DNA of 64,000 nucleotides from Xanthobacter tagetidis (GTDB taxonomy: Bacteria > Pseudomonadota > Alphaproteobacteria > Rhizobiales > Xanthobacteraceae). Below are positions 1 to 10,356 of the stretch, piece after piece (the first letter of the stretch is position 1; the number at the start of each line of letters is the position of its first letter). Made by a program: the position numbers and the translations under genes. The stretch spans positions 32,059 to 96,058 of the forward strand of contig NZ_RCTF01000022.1 in assembly GCF_003667445.1 (NCBI RefSeq), given 5' to 3'. The notes beneath the pieces are model-generated. The model was given only the letters and a program-made list of their open reading frames with translations, was not told the DNA's origin and made no database searches.

Positions 1-791
1 CCGCCGAGCACGTTCGCGAGCACCTGGACGGCGTGGTATTCCTCGTCCTTGAACGAGCAGCCCTCGATGCCGATCAGCAGGTGCACCTGCTCCAGTTCGC
101 GCGGGGCAAGGTGGATGCCGCCGGCATAGGCGGCCGGCATCTGCAGTGCCGGCTGCTGCGAGGATACGGAGGCAAGGCGCGCGCCCGCCTCCTCCACCAG
201 CCTGTCATGCTCCACAGCGCCCGCCGCGGCGACCACCATGCGCGGCCCGCGATAGTGGCGCAGCAGGTAGGTCGCCAGCTGGCCGCGGTTGAAGGAGCGC
301 ACGGTCTCCGGCGTGCCGAGGATGGAGCGGCCCACCGCCTGGTCGGGGAAGGCGCGCTCCTGGAAATGGTCGAACACCAGGTCGTCCGGCGTGTCCATGA
401 CCGCGCCGATCTCCTGGACGATGACGTTCTTCTCGCGCTCCAGTTCGTCGGCGGCGAAGGCCGGCTCGGTCAGGATGTCGGCAAGGATGTCGACGCCGAG
501 CGCCACGTCCTCGCCCAGCACCCGGACGTTGTAGGAGGTCTGCTCCACCGAGGTCGCGGCATTGATGTCGCCGCCCACCTGTTCGATCTCCTCGGCGATG
601 CCGCGGGCCGAACGGCGCTTGGTGCCCTTGAAGGCCATGTGCTCCAGGAGGTGCGAGATGCCGTGCTCGTCGTGCGCCTCGTCGCGCGCCCCTGCGCCCA
701 CCCAGATGCCGAGCGAGGCCGTTCCCAGATGGGGCATGTCGTCGGAGACGACGGTGATGCCGTTCGGCAGCGTCGAGAGCTTCACGCTCAT
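1..791 (-). CDS. M16 family zinc peptidase (processing-peptidase-like), N-terminal part
   Basis: The frame starts at ATG (complement of 789-791) and runs off the left edge, so about 263 codons are present. Residues 47-51 read HLLEH, the inverted zinc motif HxxEH of M16 peptidases, in the typical context of an N-terminal beta-rich lobe (LPNGITVVSDDMP, then EEIEQVGGDINAATS). The start overlaps the thrC stop as ATGA, so the two are co-transcribed; this thrC-M16 pairing is common in Rhizobiales (family knowledge). The substrate cannot be read from sequence; family members degrade or process short peptides. The C-terminal lobe lies outside the window. Confidence 0.9.
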   Translation of the reverse strand, partial: MSVKLSTLPNGITVVSDDMPHLGTASLGIWVGAGARDEAHDEHGISHLLEHMAFKGTKRRSARGIAEEIEQVGGDINAATSVEQTSYNVRVLGEDVALGVDILADILTEPAFAADELEREKNVIVQEIGAVMDTPDDLVFDHFQERAFPDQAVGRSILGTPETVRSFNRGQLATYLLRHYRGPRMVVAAAGAVEHDRLVEEAGARLASVSSQQPALQMPAAYAGGIHLAPRELEQVHLLIGIEGCSFKDEEYHAVQVLANVLG

Positions 792-2200
792 GCGGCGGCG
801 CCCGCGCCCAGGCGGGCGGTGCGGGAGATGAACGCCTCCACGGCGGACAGATCGTTGGGCAGCACGGTGACGTGCTCCTTGCGGGTCATCAGGTCGGCCA
901 TGTGCGGCGGCAGCGGCGGGCGCAGGCCCGTGGCCGCCTCCACCGCATCTGGGAACTTGGCCGGATGGGCGGTGGAGAGCACCACCTGCGGCACCTTGCG
1001 GGAATGCTCCACCTTGTCCGCCACCGCGAGGGCAACGGCGGTGTGGGGGTCCGCGAGATAGCCGGCATCCTCAAAGGCGCGGGCGATGGTCTTGGCGGTC
1101 TCCGGCTCGTCGGCCCGCCCGGCGGAGAAATCGGCCGCGATCGCCGCCTGGGCGGCGCGCGGCAGGCTGAACGCGCCGGACTGGGCAAGCGAGCCCATCA
1201 GTTCGCGCACGGTTGCGGCATCCCGGTCCAGGGCCTCGAACAGCAGGCGCTCGAAATTGGACGAGACCTGGATGTCCATGGAGGGCGAGGACGAGGGCTT
1301 CACGCCCTTGGTCTCGTAGCGCCCAGTTTCCAGCGTGCGCGCCAGGATGTCGTTGACGTTGGTGGCGATGGAGAGGTCGGCGATGGGCAGGCCCATCTTC
1401 TTCGCCACCCAGCCGGCGAGGACGTCGCCGAAATTGCCGGTGGGCACCACGAACGACACGGTGCGGTGCGGCGCGCCGAGCGCGGTGGCGGCATAGAAAT
1501 AATAGACCACCTGGGCGACGATGCGGGCCCAGTTGATGGAGTTCACGCCGGCGAGCGCGAGGCGATCGCGGAAGGCGTGGTGGTTGAACATGGCCTTCAC
1601 CATGGCCTGGCAGTCGTCGAACGTGCCTTCCACGGCGATGGCGTGCACGTTGGGCGAGGCGACCGTGGTCATCTGCCGCCGCTGCACCTCGCTGACGCGC
1701 TTGTGCGGGTAGAGGATGAACACGTCCACCGCGTCCGAATGGCGGAAGGCCTCGATGGCCGCCGAGCCGGTATCGCCCGAGGTTGCTCCGACGATGGTCG
1801 CCCGCGCCCCGCGCGCGCCGAGCACATGGTCCATGAGGCGGGCGAGCAGCTGCATCGCCACGTCCTTGAACGCCAGCGTCGGGCCGTGGAACAGCTCCAG
1901 CACGAACCGGTTCGGGGCGATCTGCACCAGCGGCGCCACCGCGGGATGGCGGAAGCCGGCATAGGCATCCTCGATCATCAGATCGAGCGCCCGGCGCGGA
2001 ATCGAATCCGCCACGAACGGCGCGATCACCGCCTTGGCCACCTCGGCATAGGGCTTGCCCGCCAGCGCCGCGATCTCGTCGTCCGACAGCGTCGGCCAGG
2101 TTTCGGGCACGTAGAGGCCGCCGTCGCGCGCGAGGCCGGCGAGCAAAGCGTCGGCGAAGGACAGAACGGGGGCCTCGCCCCTTGTGGACACGTAGCGCAA
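788..2200 (-). CDS. thrC: Threonine synthase
   Basis: This 470-residue PLP enzyme converts O-phospho-L-homoserine to L-threonine in the cytosol, the last step of threonine synthesis. The N-terminus MRYVSTRGEAPVLSF and the segment GPTLAFKDVAMQLL, with the PLP lysine at about residue 112, are family hallmarks, and the length is normal for the long (ThrC class II) form. The start codon is TTG at 2200, supported by the conserved N-terminus and an AGAGGATC ribosome site just upstream. Its stop overlaps the start of the M16 peptidase gene. It is divergent from purB across about 195 bp. Confidence 0.96.
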   Translation of the reverse strand: MRYVSTRGEAPVLSFADALLAGLARDGGLYVPETWPTLSDDEIAALAGKPYAEVAKAVIAPFVADSIPRRALDLMIEDAYAGFRHPAVAPLVQIAPNRFVLELFHGPTLAFKDVAMQLLARLMDHVLGARGARATIVGATSGDTGSAAIEAFRHSDAVDVFILYPHKRVSEVQRRQMTTVASPNVHAIAVEGTFDDCQAMVKAMFNHHAFRDRLALAGVNSINWARIVAQVVYYFYAATALGAPHRTVSFVVPTGNFGDVLAGWVAKKMGLPIADLSIATNVNDILARTLETGRYETKGVKPSSSPSMDIQVSSNFERLLFEALDRDAATVRELMGSLAQSGAFSLPRAAQAAIAADFSAGRADEPETAKTIARAFEDAGYLADPHTAVALAVADKVEHSRKVPQVVLSTAHPAKFPDAVEAATGLRPPLPPHMADLMTRKEHVTVLPNDLSAVEAFISRTARLGAGAAA

Positions 2201-2395
2201 GGGATCCTCTGGATTTGCATGCCGATAGGTGCGCCGCGCCAGACTAGACGCATAGGCCGCCCGGCGAAAGCCGGCAGAGGCCGGGAATGCGGCGCTCCGC
2301 CCCGCGACCGGGAAGGGCTGGCGCGGCCGACGCTACTCAGGACGGCCGATCTCTGCTAGATCGCCCGCTTGAATGTTGAAGGAACCGACGACCTC

Positions 2396-3703
2396 ATGAT
2401 CCCCCGCTACAGCCGCCCCGAAATGGCCGCCATCTGGACCCCCGAGCAGCGCTTCCGCATCTGGTTCGAGATCGAGGCGCACGCGGCGGACGCCATGGCC
2501 GAAATCGGCATCGTGCCGAAGGAGGCGGCGGCCAAGATCTGGGAGCTGGGCGGCCCGGCGAAGTTCGACATCGAACGCATCGACGCCATCGAGCGCGAGG
2601 TGAAGCACGACGTCATCGCCTTCCTCACCCACCTTTCCGAGTTCGTCGGCCCGGACGCGCGCTTCGTGCACCAGGGCATGACCTCGTCCGACGTGCTGGA
2701 CACCTGCCTGTCGGTGCAGCTCACGCGCGCCGCCGATCTGCTGATCGCCGACCTCGACAAGCTGCTCGACGTGCTGGAGCGCCGCGCTTTCGAGCACAAG
2801 CTCACCCCCACCGTCGGCCGCTCCCACGGCATCCACGCCGAACCCACCACGTTCGGCGTGAAGCTCGCCATCGCCGCGGCCGAGTTCCAGCGCAACCGCG
2901 CCCGCCTCGTCGCCGCGCGCGAGGAGATTGCCACCTGCGCCATCTCCGGCGCGGTCGGCACCTTCGCCCATGTGGATCCGCGGGTAGAGGAGCACGTGGC
3001 CGCCAAGATGGGGCTGAAGGTGGAGACCGTCTCCACCCAGGTGATCCCGCGCGACCGCCACGCCATGTTCTTCGCCACGCTCGGCGTGGTCGCCTCCTCC
3101 GTCGAGCGGCTCGCCACCGAGGTGCGGCATCTCCAGCGCACGGAAGTGCTGGAAGCGGAGGAATACTTCTCGCCGGAGCAGAAGGGCTCCTCAGCCATGC
3201 CGCACAAGCGCAACCCGGTGCTGACCGAGAACCTCACGGGCCTCGCCCGCATGGTGCGCGCCTATGTGACGCCGGCGCTGGAGAACGTGGCGCTCTGGCA
3301 CGAGCGCGACATCTCGCACTCGTCCGTCGAGCGCATGATCGGCCCCGATGCCACCGTGACCCTCGACTTCGCCCTCTCCCGCCTCACCGGCGTGATGGAC
3401 AAGCTGGTGGTCCATGCCGACAACATGCAGAAGAACATGGACAAGCTGGGGGGCCTCATCCACTCCCAGCGCGTGCTCCTGGCGCTGACCCAGAAGGGCG
3501 CGAGCCGCGAGGACAGCTATCGGCTGGTCCAGCGCAACGCCATGAAGGTCTGGCGCGGCGAAGGCGACTTCCGCACCTTCCTGCTCAACGATCCGGACGT
3601 GCGCAAATTCCTCTCGGAAGAGGACATCAACGAGAAGTTCGACCTCGGCTACCACCTCAGGCACGTGGATACCATCTTCAAGCGGGTGTTCGGCCACGCT
3701 TGA
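2396..3703 (+). CDS. purB: Adenylosuccinate lyase
   Basis: The 435-residue protein belongs to the fumarase/aspartase superfamily. It cleaves SAICAR in purine synthesis and adenylosuccinate in AMP synthesis. The signature loop SSAMPHKRNP is intact, as are the TSSDVLDT and GRSHGIHAEP active-site segments. The ATG at 2396 (MIPRYSRPEM) was chosen because it has AAGGAA 11 nt upstream and matches the usual alphaproteobacterial N-terminus; a TTG at 2369 would add nine non-conserved residues. It stands apart from the minus-strand pur genes that begin about 2.5 kb downstream. Confidence 0.96.
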   Translation: MIPRYSRPEMAAIWTPEQRFRIWFEIEAHAADAMAEIGIVPKEAAAKIWELGGPAKFDIERIDAIEREVKHDVIAFLTHLSEFVGPDARFVHQGMTSSDVLDTCLSVQLTRAADLLIADLDKLLDVLERRAFEHKLTPTVGRSHGIHAEPTTFGVKLAIAAAEFQRNRARLVAAREEIATCAISGAVGTFAHVDPRVEEHVAAKMGLKVETVSTQVIPRDRHAMFFATLGVVASSVERLATEVRHLQRTEVLEAEEYFSPEQKGSSAMPHKRNPVLTENLTGLARMVRAYVTPALENVALWHERDISHSSVERMIGPDATVTLDFALSRLTGVMDKLVVHADNMQKNMDKLGGLIHSQRVLLALTQKGASREDSYRLVQRNAMKVWRGEGDFRTFLLNDPDVRKFLSEEDINEKFDLGYHLRHVDTIFKRVFGHA

Positions 3704-3801
3704 GAGCGCATGCCCTCGCAGAATTGGCCCGCGTGAGCGGACCATCGATCTGAGGGCGAGGGAAAAGAGACGCGCGCTGTGGGGTGGTCCGCAGGCGAAT
3801 G

Positions 3802-4122
3802 TCACCCAAAGAGTTCGGCGTGGGTCCCGGCGCGGACGAAATTCACCTGATTCCCTTCAATCTGGTAAATCAGAAGAAAATCACCGCCCACATGGCATTC
3901 GCGGTGGTCACGCCATTCCCCTTTGAGAGGATGATCCAACCACTCCGCACCCAACGGCGCGTCGTTTGCGATCAATAGCAGCATGACTTCTTTGAGACGC
4001 GGCATGTCGTAGCGCGCGGATCGCGACAGACGCTCCCAGTCTTTTTCAAACTGCTTCGTGAAATCGGAGGCTCGCGGCAGGTTCGCCCGCTTTTTGTCAG
4101 CGGCCTTTTTTGTCGAGGACAT
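3802..4122 (-). CDS. YafQ-family toxin (type II TA, ribosome-dependent mRNase)
   Basis: About 106 residues of the RelE/YafQ fold. The C-terminal half carries the YafQ pattern DHPLKGEWRDHRECHVGGDF, LLIYQIEG and a final GTHAELFG, giving the conserved histidines and terminal H/F used for mRNA cleavage on the ribosome (family knowledge). The aspartate-tryptophan pair of E. coli YafQ is Asp-Phe here. The ATG at 4122 is taken as start; a TTG lies directly before it at 4125. It overlaps the end of the antitoxin gene, so the pair is translationally coupled with the antitoxin first. Confidence 0.85.
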   Translation of the reverse strand: MSSTKKAADKKRANLPRASDFTKQFEKDWERLSRSARYDMPRLKEVMLLLIANDAPLGAEWLDHPLKGEWRDHRECHVGGDFLLIYQIEGNQVNFVRAGTHAELFG

Positions 4123-4372
4123 CAATCAGGTCCTGCCCTTCGTGGAAGCGGGCCTGCCGTGCCGCCATCATCGCGCGCGATTCCTCGATCGCAGCCTGCG
4201 TTTCAGCATTGGGAATCTTCAGTTCCAGAGGCAGCGCCCCGTCGCGCGCGATGCGCGTCAAGGTCATCCGGACCGCATCCGAAATGTTCAGCCCGAAATA
4301 GCTGAGGACGGCCTCGGCCTCCTCCTTCACCCGCTCGTCGACCCGGGCGCGAACAAACGCAGTCGTCGCCAT
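4097..4372 (-). CDS. DinJ/RelB-family antitoxin
   Basis: A 91-residue antitoxin partner of the adjoining YafQ-like toxin. The N-terminus MATTAFVRARVDERVKEEAE followed by NISDAVRMTLTRIA is the ribbon-helix-helix DNA-binding domain of DinJ/RelB proteins. The charged C-terminal half should wrap the toxin. The ATG at 4372 has GGAGA upstream; longer readings have no homology-like N-terminus. The unit probably represses itself through its own promoter, as in the family; I did not identify the operator. Confidence 0.85.
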   Translation of the reverse strand: MATTAFVRARVDERVKEEAEAVLSYFGLNISDAVRMTLTRIARDGALPLELKIPNAETQAAIEESRAMMAARQARFHEGQDLIDVLDKKGR

Positions 4373-4588
4373 GTTACGTCTCCATTCTCGAGCCTTGTAG
4401 CTCAATTGAGCAACAAAGGCCAGAGCATGGGGCGAAGCGGGCTCCAGTTCGCTTGGAGAGAAGCTCAAAAATCAAGCTCCTGAAACAGCCCGGCAGATCC
4501 GTGGAAAGCTGAGCCGGTTCGAATGGGACGAGTGCGGCGCACATGTCCACGCTGCTTGCAGGCTGCTTCGCTTGACGCGCCGTCTCCC

Positions 4589-4888
4589 TCAGCGCGCCAC
4601 CACGGCCCCGACGAGGATCGCGAGCGGCGGCAGCCAGGCCATGGCGAGCGCGAGGTCGCGCCGGCCGCGCCGCCACATCACCAGGCCGAGCAGCGGCGAA
4701 AGCACGCACACCGCAAGGCTGATGCCCCAGCCCGCCACCGCCGACGCCTCGCCCCGCGCCCCTTCCGGCCCGCCGAAGACGAAGCCGGAAATGGCGATCA
4801 GCAGCACCACGATCGCCGCATCGGCGAGGATGCCGAGCGTGATCGCGATCTTGAGCGCAAGGGTTGGCGCGGTGGAGGCCTCAGCCAA
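4589..4888 (-). CDS. Small three-helix membrane protein of unknown function
   Basis: I do not recognise this 99-residue protein. It shows three hydrophobic segments, at about residues 12-38 (LKIAITLGILADAAIVVLLI), 50-70 and 80-98, the middle and last separated by a basic turn (WRRGRRD). The start is TTG at 4888, overlapping the grxD stop by 8 nt, which suggests coupling to grxD. The function cannot be inferred; it could be a small inner-membrane accessory protein. Confidence 0.6.
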   Translation of the reverse strand: MAEASTAPTLALKIAITLGILADAAIVVLLIAISGFVFGGPEGARGEASAVAGWGISLAVCVLSPLLGLVMWRRGRRDLALAMAWLPPLAILVGAVVAR

Positions 4889-5219
4889 CGGCGCGGTCCC
4901 CGAGGGCGACGCCCTTCTCTTCCAGGAACGGGACCAGTTCGCCCGCCTGGAACATCTCGCGGACGATGTCGCAGCCGCCCACGAACTCGCCCTTCACGTA
5001 GAGCTGGGGAATGGTCGGCCAGTTGGCATATTCCTTGATGCCCTGGCGCAGTTCGTCCGACTGGAGCACGTTGATGCCCTTGAAGGGCACGCCCACGTGG
5101 TCGAGGATCTGCACCACCTGCCCCGAGAAGCCGCACTGCGGGAACTGGGGGGTGCCCTTCATGAACAGCACCACGTCGCTGCTCTTGACTTCCTGATCGA
5201 TAAAATCGTGCGCGCTCAT
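4881..5219 (-). CDS. grxD: Monothiol glutaredoxin, Grx4 family
   Basis: This 112-residue cytosolic protein carries the monothiol active site CGFS at residues 29-32 and the family motifs FMKGTPQFPQ, WPTIPQLYVKG and GGCDIVREM. Members bind a bridging 2Fe-2S cluster with glutathione and deliver or store clusters, usually with a BolA partner. bolA lies about 0.7 kb upstream on the same strand behind purL, a conserved alphaproteobacterial arrangement, although a ridA-like gene intervenes here. Length is normal. Confidence 0.95.
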   Translation of the reverse strand: MSAHDFIDQEVKSSDVVLFMKGTPQFPQCGFSGQVVQILDHVGVPFKGINVLQSDELRQGIKEYANWPTIPQLYVKGEFVGGCDIVREMFQAGELVPFLEEKGVALGDRAVG

Positions 5220-5371
5220 GTTCTCGCTTCCGCAATTCGTGGCCGCCAGGCGGCAACCGTCGGTGTAAAGATCGGCCGCCCGAAGCGAAAGTGCAAGATG
5301 GCGCCGTCCCGGCAGCCCGGAGCCGGCGCTGCCAAAAATATCAGCAACGCTTCAGCTCCTGAGCCGCGCCG

Positions 5372-5842
5372 CTACTTCTTCGCCGGCGCGTAGAAGGTGC
5401 CCTCCACTTCGACGATGTCGTCCTGGTTGAGGCGATCCACCTCGATGATGGTGCGCGGCGGGTAAGGCGGCTTGCCCCACAATTCCTCCTGCACCTTGTT
5501 CACGATGGGCCGGTAGCGGAACATGTCGGTGACGTAGACCACGAGCCGGGTCGCATCCTGCAGGGTCGCCCCGCCCGATTCGGCGATCGTCTTCATGTTC
5601 AGGAACGCCTGGCGCACGCGCGCCTCGTCGCCGGCAACCAGCTGGTTGGTGGCGGGGTCGATGCCGCGCATGCCGGCCACGAAAACGAAATCGCCGGCTT
5701 TCGTGCCGAGATTCCAGGTGCCGGTCGGCTTGATCGCGCCCGGCGGCGAGAGCGTCACCACCCCATTGGGCGACTGGGCCGCGGCAGCGCCCGACGCAAG
5801 GGCTGCGATCAGGGCAAAGGCGAGGAAGCGCGCGGAACGCAT
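5372..5842 (-). CDS. RidA-family protein with a signal peptide
   Basis: A 156-residue protein. Residues 1 to about 22 (MRSARFLAFALIAALASGAAAAQ) form a cleavable export signal, so the mature RidA-fold domain should act in the periplasm. The domain shows GTWNLGTKAGDFVFVAG, QAFLNMKTI, TRLVVYVTDM and PPRTIIEVDRL, including the arginine used by RidA enamine/imine deaminases and the late IVEVEG. Cytosolic RidA removes reactive enamines; the role of an exported form is not established. It sits between bolA and grxD with 110-150 bp gaps on both sides. Confidence 0.85.
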   Translation of the reverse strand: MRSARFLAFALIAALASGAAAAQSPNGVVTLSPPGAIKPTGTWNLGTKAGDFVFVAGMRGIDPATNQLVAGDEARVRQAFLNMKTIAESGGATLQDATRLVVYVTDMFRYRPIVNKVQEELWGKPPYPPRTIIEVDRLNQDDIVEVEGTFYAPAKK

Positions 5843-5953
5843 GGGTTTTTCCTTCGGCTGGTGAAAGAACGGCCAGCCGAGGGTCGATCAGCGCAAGAGC
5901 GCAGTCACGTCCAAATTGAATGCAGGTGCGCCGCCGGTCTGCCTGCGCACCGG

Positions 5954-6193
5954 TCAGGGCGTCTCGGGGACGCTGGTCTGCAGCGCGAGCGCGTGCAGCA
6001 CGCCGCCCATGTTCCCCTTCAGGGCCGCATAGACCATCTGGTGCTGCTGCACCCGGCTCTTGCCGCGGAACGCCTCGGAGACGATGCGCGCGGCATAGTG
6101 GTCGCCGTCGCCCGCGAGGTCCTCGATCACCACGGTGGCGTCGGGCAGCGCCTCCTTGATGAGCTGCTCGATCTCTCGCGGGTGCATGGGCAT
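5954..6193 (-). CDS. bolA: BolA-family protein
   Basis: A 79-residue BolA-fold protein. The segment QHQMVYAALKGNMGGVLHALAL contains the conserved His at about 51 and a second at 67, residues used with Grx4 to hold a 2Fe-2S cluster. The ATG at 6193 is preferred because GAGGACAG lies just upstream and it matches the usual short N-terminus; an upstream in-frame start would add 18 unsupported residues. It begins 24 bp after the purL stop, so it is very likely the distal gene of the purL transcript. Confidence 0.92.
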   Translation of the reverse strand: MPMHPREIEQLIKEALPDATVVIEDLAGDGDHYAARIVSEAFRGKSRVQQHQMVYAALKGNMGGVLHALALQTSVPETP

Positions 6194-6216
6194 CAGGCTG
6201 TCCTCGAAATCTGGCC

Positions 6217-8430
<2,214 letters not shown>

Positions 8431-8477
8431 GTTATTCGTTTCCCGGCCGTGTCGCTGCGGTGAGGCATCACGAGGCA

Positions 8478-8711
8478 TCACTTGGCGCGATGGGCGTCAT
8501 AATAGGCGCGCAGGATGGCATTCATGCGCGTGAGGTGGCCCTTTCCCTGGGCCTTGAACCAGTCGAGCACGTCGCTGTCCAGCCGCAGGTGGACCGAGGT
8601 CTTTCCGGGAGGCTCGGGGAACACCACGCGGGCATTGTCCCAGAAGCCGTCGGGCAGTTCGTAGGTCGGCGCGTCGGAGGCGGTCTCGAACACCTCACCG
8701 CGGGCGCGCAT
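8478..8711 (-). CDS. brnA: BrnA-family antitoxin
   Basis: A 77-residue antitoxin. The C-terminal part TSVHLRLDSDVLDWFKAQGKGHLTRMNAILRAYYDA is the BrnA ribbon-helix-helix domain (VxLRLDxDVLxWFxxxGxGxxTRxNxxLR). The N-terminal stretch (YELPDGFWDNARVV) is the toxin-binding region. The ATG at 8711 has GGAGGAG 9 nt upstream and lies inside the end of brnT, so translation is coupled. A much longer in-frame reading to 9398 is an overprint of brnT and purQ. BrnA with BrnT normally represses the shared promoter. Confidence 0.9.
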   Translation of the reverse strand: MRARGEVFETASDAPTYELPDGFWDNARVVFPEPPGKTSVHLRLDSDVLDWFKAQGKGHLTRMNAILRAYYDAHRAK

Positions 8712-8997
8712 GGCGCGCAGCTCCTCCAGCGAGCACCTTCTGATATCGCTTGGCTCCGCTGGGGCCGACACGCCAGGCGGAGATGACGCGGCGGATGCCG
8801 GAGCGCCACGTGAATGCGACGACGTAATGCTGACCCTCGAACGCTCCGATCGCAAGGAAGCGCTCTTCTTCGTAGGGGAAGCGTGTGTCTTGGGCTTCGA
8901 CATGAGGGCCTTCAAATATCTCGACGGCAAGGCCGAAATCGACCTTATGCTTGCGCAGGTTCTCGACCCGCTTCCCCTCGTCCCACTCGAATTCCAT
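8695..8997 (-). CDS. brnT: BrnT-family toxin
   Basis: A 100-residue RelE-fold ribonuclease toxin. The pattern EFEWDEGKRVENLRKHKVDFGLA, EERFLAIG, VVAFTWR and RRVISAWR is diagnostic of BrnT. It starts 38 bp after the purQ stop. It lies inside the purine operon, between purQ and purL, on the same strand, so read-through from the pur promoter would also express it. The C-terminus AGGAARHARPR extends past the usual end and overlaps brnA by 17 nt. Confidence 0.9.
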   Translation of the reverse strand: MEFEWDEGKRVENLRKHKVDFGLAVEIFEGPHVEAQDTRFPYEEERFLAIGAFEGQHYVVAFTWRSGIRRVISAWRVGPSGAKRYQKVLAGGAARHARPR

Positions 8998-9034
8998 AGG
9001 TACACATCCGTGTACACATATTCAAGCCGATGGG

Positions 9035-9733
9035 TCACGCTGCCTTGAGGGCGCCGGCGAGGCTCTCGAACAGGCCGCGGCCGTCGGTGGGGCCGATCTC
9101 GGCCTCGATGTAGTTCTCCGGGTGGGGCATCATGCCGAGCACGTTGAACTTTTCGGAATAGATGCCGGCGATGCCGTTGATGGCGCCGTTCGGGCCGTCC
9201 GTCTCGTCGATCTGTCCGTCGCGGCGGGCATAGCGGAACGCGACGCGTCCCTCGCTCTCCAGCCGGGCGATGGTGGCTTCGTCCGCCGTGTAATTGCCTT
9301 CGCCGTGGGCGACGGGGATGCGGATCAGGTCGCCCTTGCGATAGGCCTTGGTGAAAGGCGTGTCGGCGCGCTCCACGCGCAGCAGCACCTCGCGGCACAC
9401 GAACCGCAGCCGGGCATTGCGCACCAGCACGCCCGGCAGCAGGCCGGCCTCACACAGGATCTGGAAGCCGTTGCAGATGCCCAGCACCAGGCCGCCTTTG
9501 GCGGCATGGGCGCGCACAGCATCCATGATGTTGGCGCGCGCGGCGATGGCGCCGCAGCGCAGATAGTCGCCATAGGAGAAGCCGCCGGGCAGCACCACGA
9601 GGTCGGTGCCCTGCGGCAGTTCGTGGTCGGCATGCCAGACCACCTGCGGCTTGGCGCCGCCGACGATCTTGAGCGCGCGCACGGCGTCCTGCTCGCGGTT
9701 GGAGCCGGGGAAGAGGATGACGGCTGGTTTCAT
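9035..9733 (-). CDS. purQ: Phosphoribosylformylglycinamidine synthase subunit I (glutaminase)
   Basis: A 232-residue class I glutamine amidotransferase that releases ammonia for PurL. The nucleophile elbow GLVLGICNGFQIL places the catalytic Cys at residue 87, and MMPHPENYIEAEIG supplies the His-Glu pair. The N-terminus VILFPGSNREQDAVRAL is typical. It ends 38 bp before brnT and begins 7 bp after a small coiled-coil gene. Confidence 0.96.
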   Translation of the reverse strand: MKPAVILFPGSNREQDAVRALKIVGGAKPQVVWHADHELPQGTDLVVLPGGFSYGDYLRCGAIAARANIMDAVRAHAAKGGLVLGICNGFQILCEAGLLPGVLVRNARLRFVCREVLLRVERADTPFTKAYRKGDLIRIPVAHGEGNYTADEATIARLESEGRVAFRYARRDGQIDETDGPNGAINGIAGIYSEKFNVLGMMPHPENYIEAEIGPTDGRGLFESLAGALKAA

Positions 9734-9739
9734 GGTCTC

Positions 9740-9967
9740 TCAGTGGGTGCCGACGAGGTCGAGCCTGCGTTCGATGCGGTCGAGACGCGCGTCGTGGCGC
9801 GCGAGGATTCCGTAGATGTTGTTCACGTCCTGCTGGATGGCGTGCACGTGGCTGCGCCGGGCAATCATCTCTTCACGGGCCTGCGCCTGCCCCTCGCGCA
9901 GGAGAGACACCTCGCGCTGGATCGGCTTCAGAACCTCATAAAGAAGCTCGTTGGTGACCTCGGCCAT
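9740..9967 (-). CDS. Small coiled-coil protein between purS and purQ
   Basis: I do not recognise a named family for this 75-residue protein. From MAEVTNELLYEVLKPIQREVSLLREG onward it is almost entirely helical with heptad-like leucine/isoleucine spacing, ending NIYGILARHDARLDRIERRLDLVGTH, so it should form a short oligomeric coiled coil. The ATG at 9967 has GAGAGGG upstream. It sits 50 bp after purS and 7 bp before purQ, so it is co-transcribed with them. A role with the PurSQL complex is possible but unproven. Confidence 0.7.
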   Translation of the reverse strand: MAEVTNELLYEVLKPIQREVSLLREGQAQAREEMIARRSHVHAIQQDVNNIYGILARHDARLDRIERRLDLVGTH

Positions 9968-10017
9968 CGCGCCCTCTCGGCGGCATTCCCCTGGCCGCGT
10001 CACGCAAGGATATCACA

Positions 10018-10260
10018 TCACTCCGCGAACTCGACCTTGTAGGTCTCGATCACGGTGTTCGCGAGCAGCTTGTCGCAGGCTTCCTTGAGGGCGCCCTCGG
10101 CGCTGGCGCGGTCGTTGCCCGCCAGTTCCACGTCGAACACCTTGCCCTGCCGCACGCTCTGCACGCCCGAGACGCCCAGCGAGCGCAGCGCGCCCTCGAT
10201 GGCCTTGCCCTGCGGGTCGAGCACCGCCGACTTCAGGGTGACGATCACTCGGGCCTTCAT
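10018..10260 (-). CDS. purS: Phosphoribosylformylglycinamidine synthase subunit PurS
   Basis: An 80-residue protein with the PurS pattern MKARVIVTLKSAVLDPQGKAIEGAL, VRQGKVFDVEL and CDKLLANTVIETYKVE. PurS bridges PurQ and PurL and allows ammonia transfer in the multi-subunit FGAM synthase. It is the first gene of the purS-(coiled coil)-purQ-brnTA-purL-bolA series. A terminator separates it from purC upstream, so it probably has its own promoter in 10261-10356. Confidence 0.95.
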   Translation of the reverse strand: MKARVIVTLKSAVLDPQGKAIEGALRSLGVSGVQSVRQGKVFDVELAGNDRASAEGALKEACDKLLANTVIETYKVEFAE

Positions 10261-10356
10261 GGCACCCTCGCCTTCATGACAACCTTCATGGCACCTGTCG
10301 CTCCGCTTGCCGACCGGGGGGCTGCCCCGCCGCCCGCCTCAAGGAATGCTGCAACG

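Noticed and set aside
8478..9398. A 306-codon reading ending in BrnA
   Set aside because: Only the last 77 codons look like a protein family; the rest overprints brnT and purQ in another frame. The GGAGGAG before 8711 fixes the real start.
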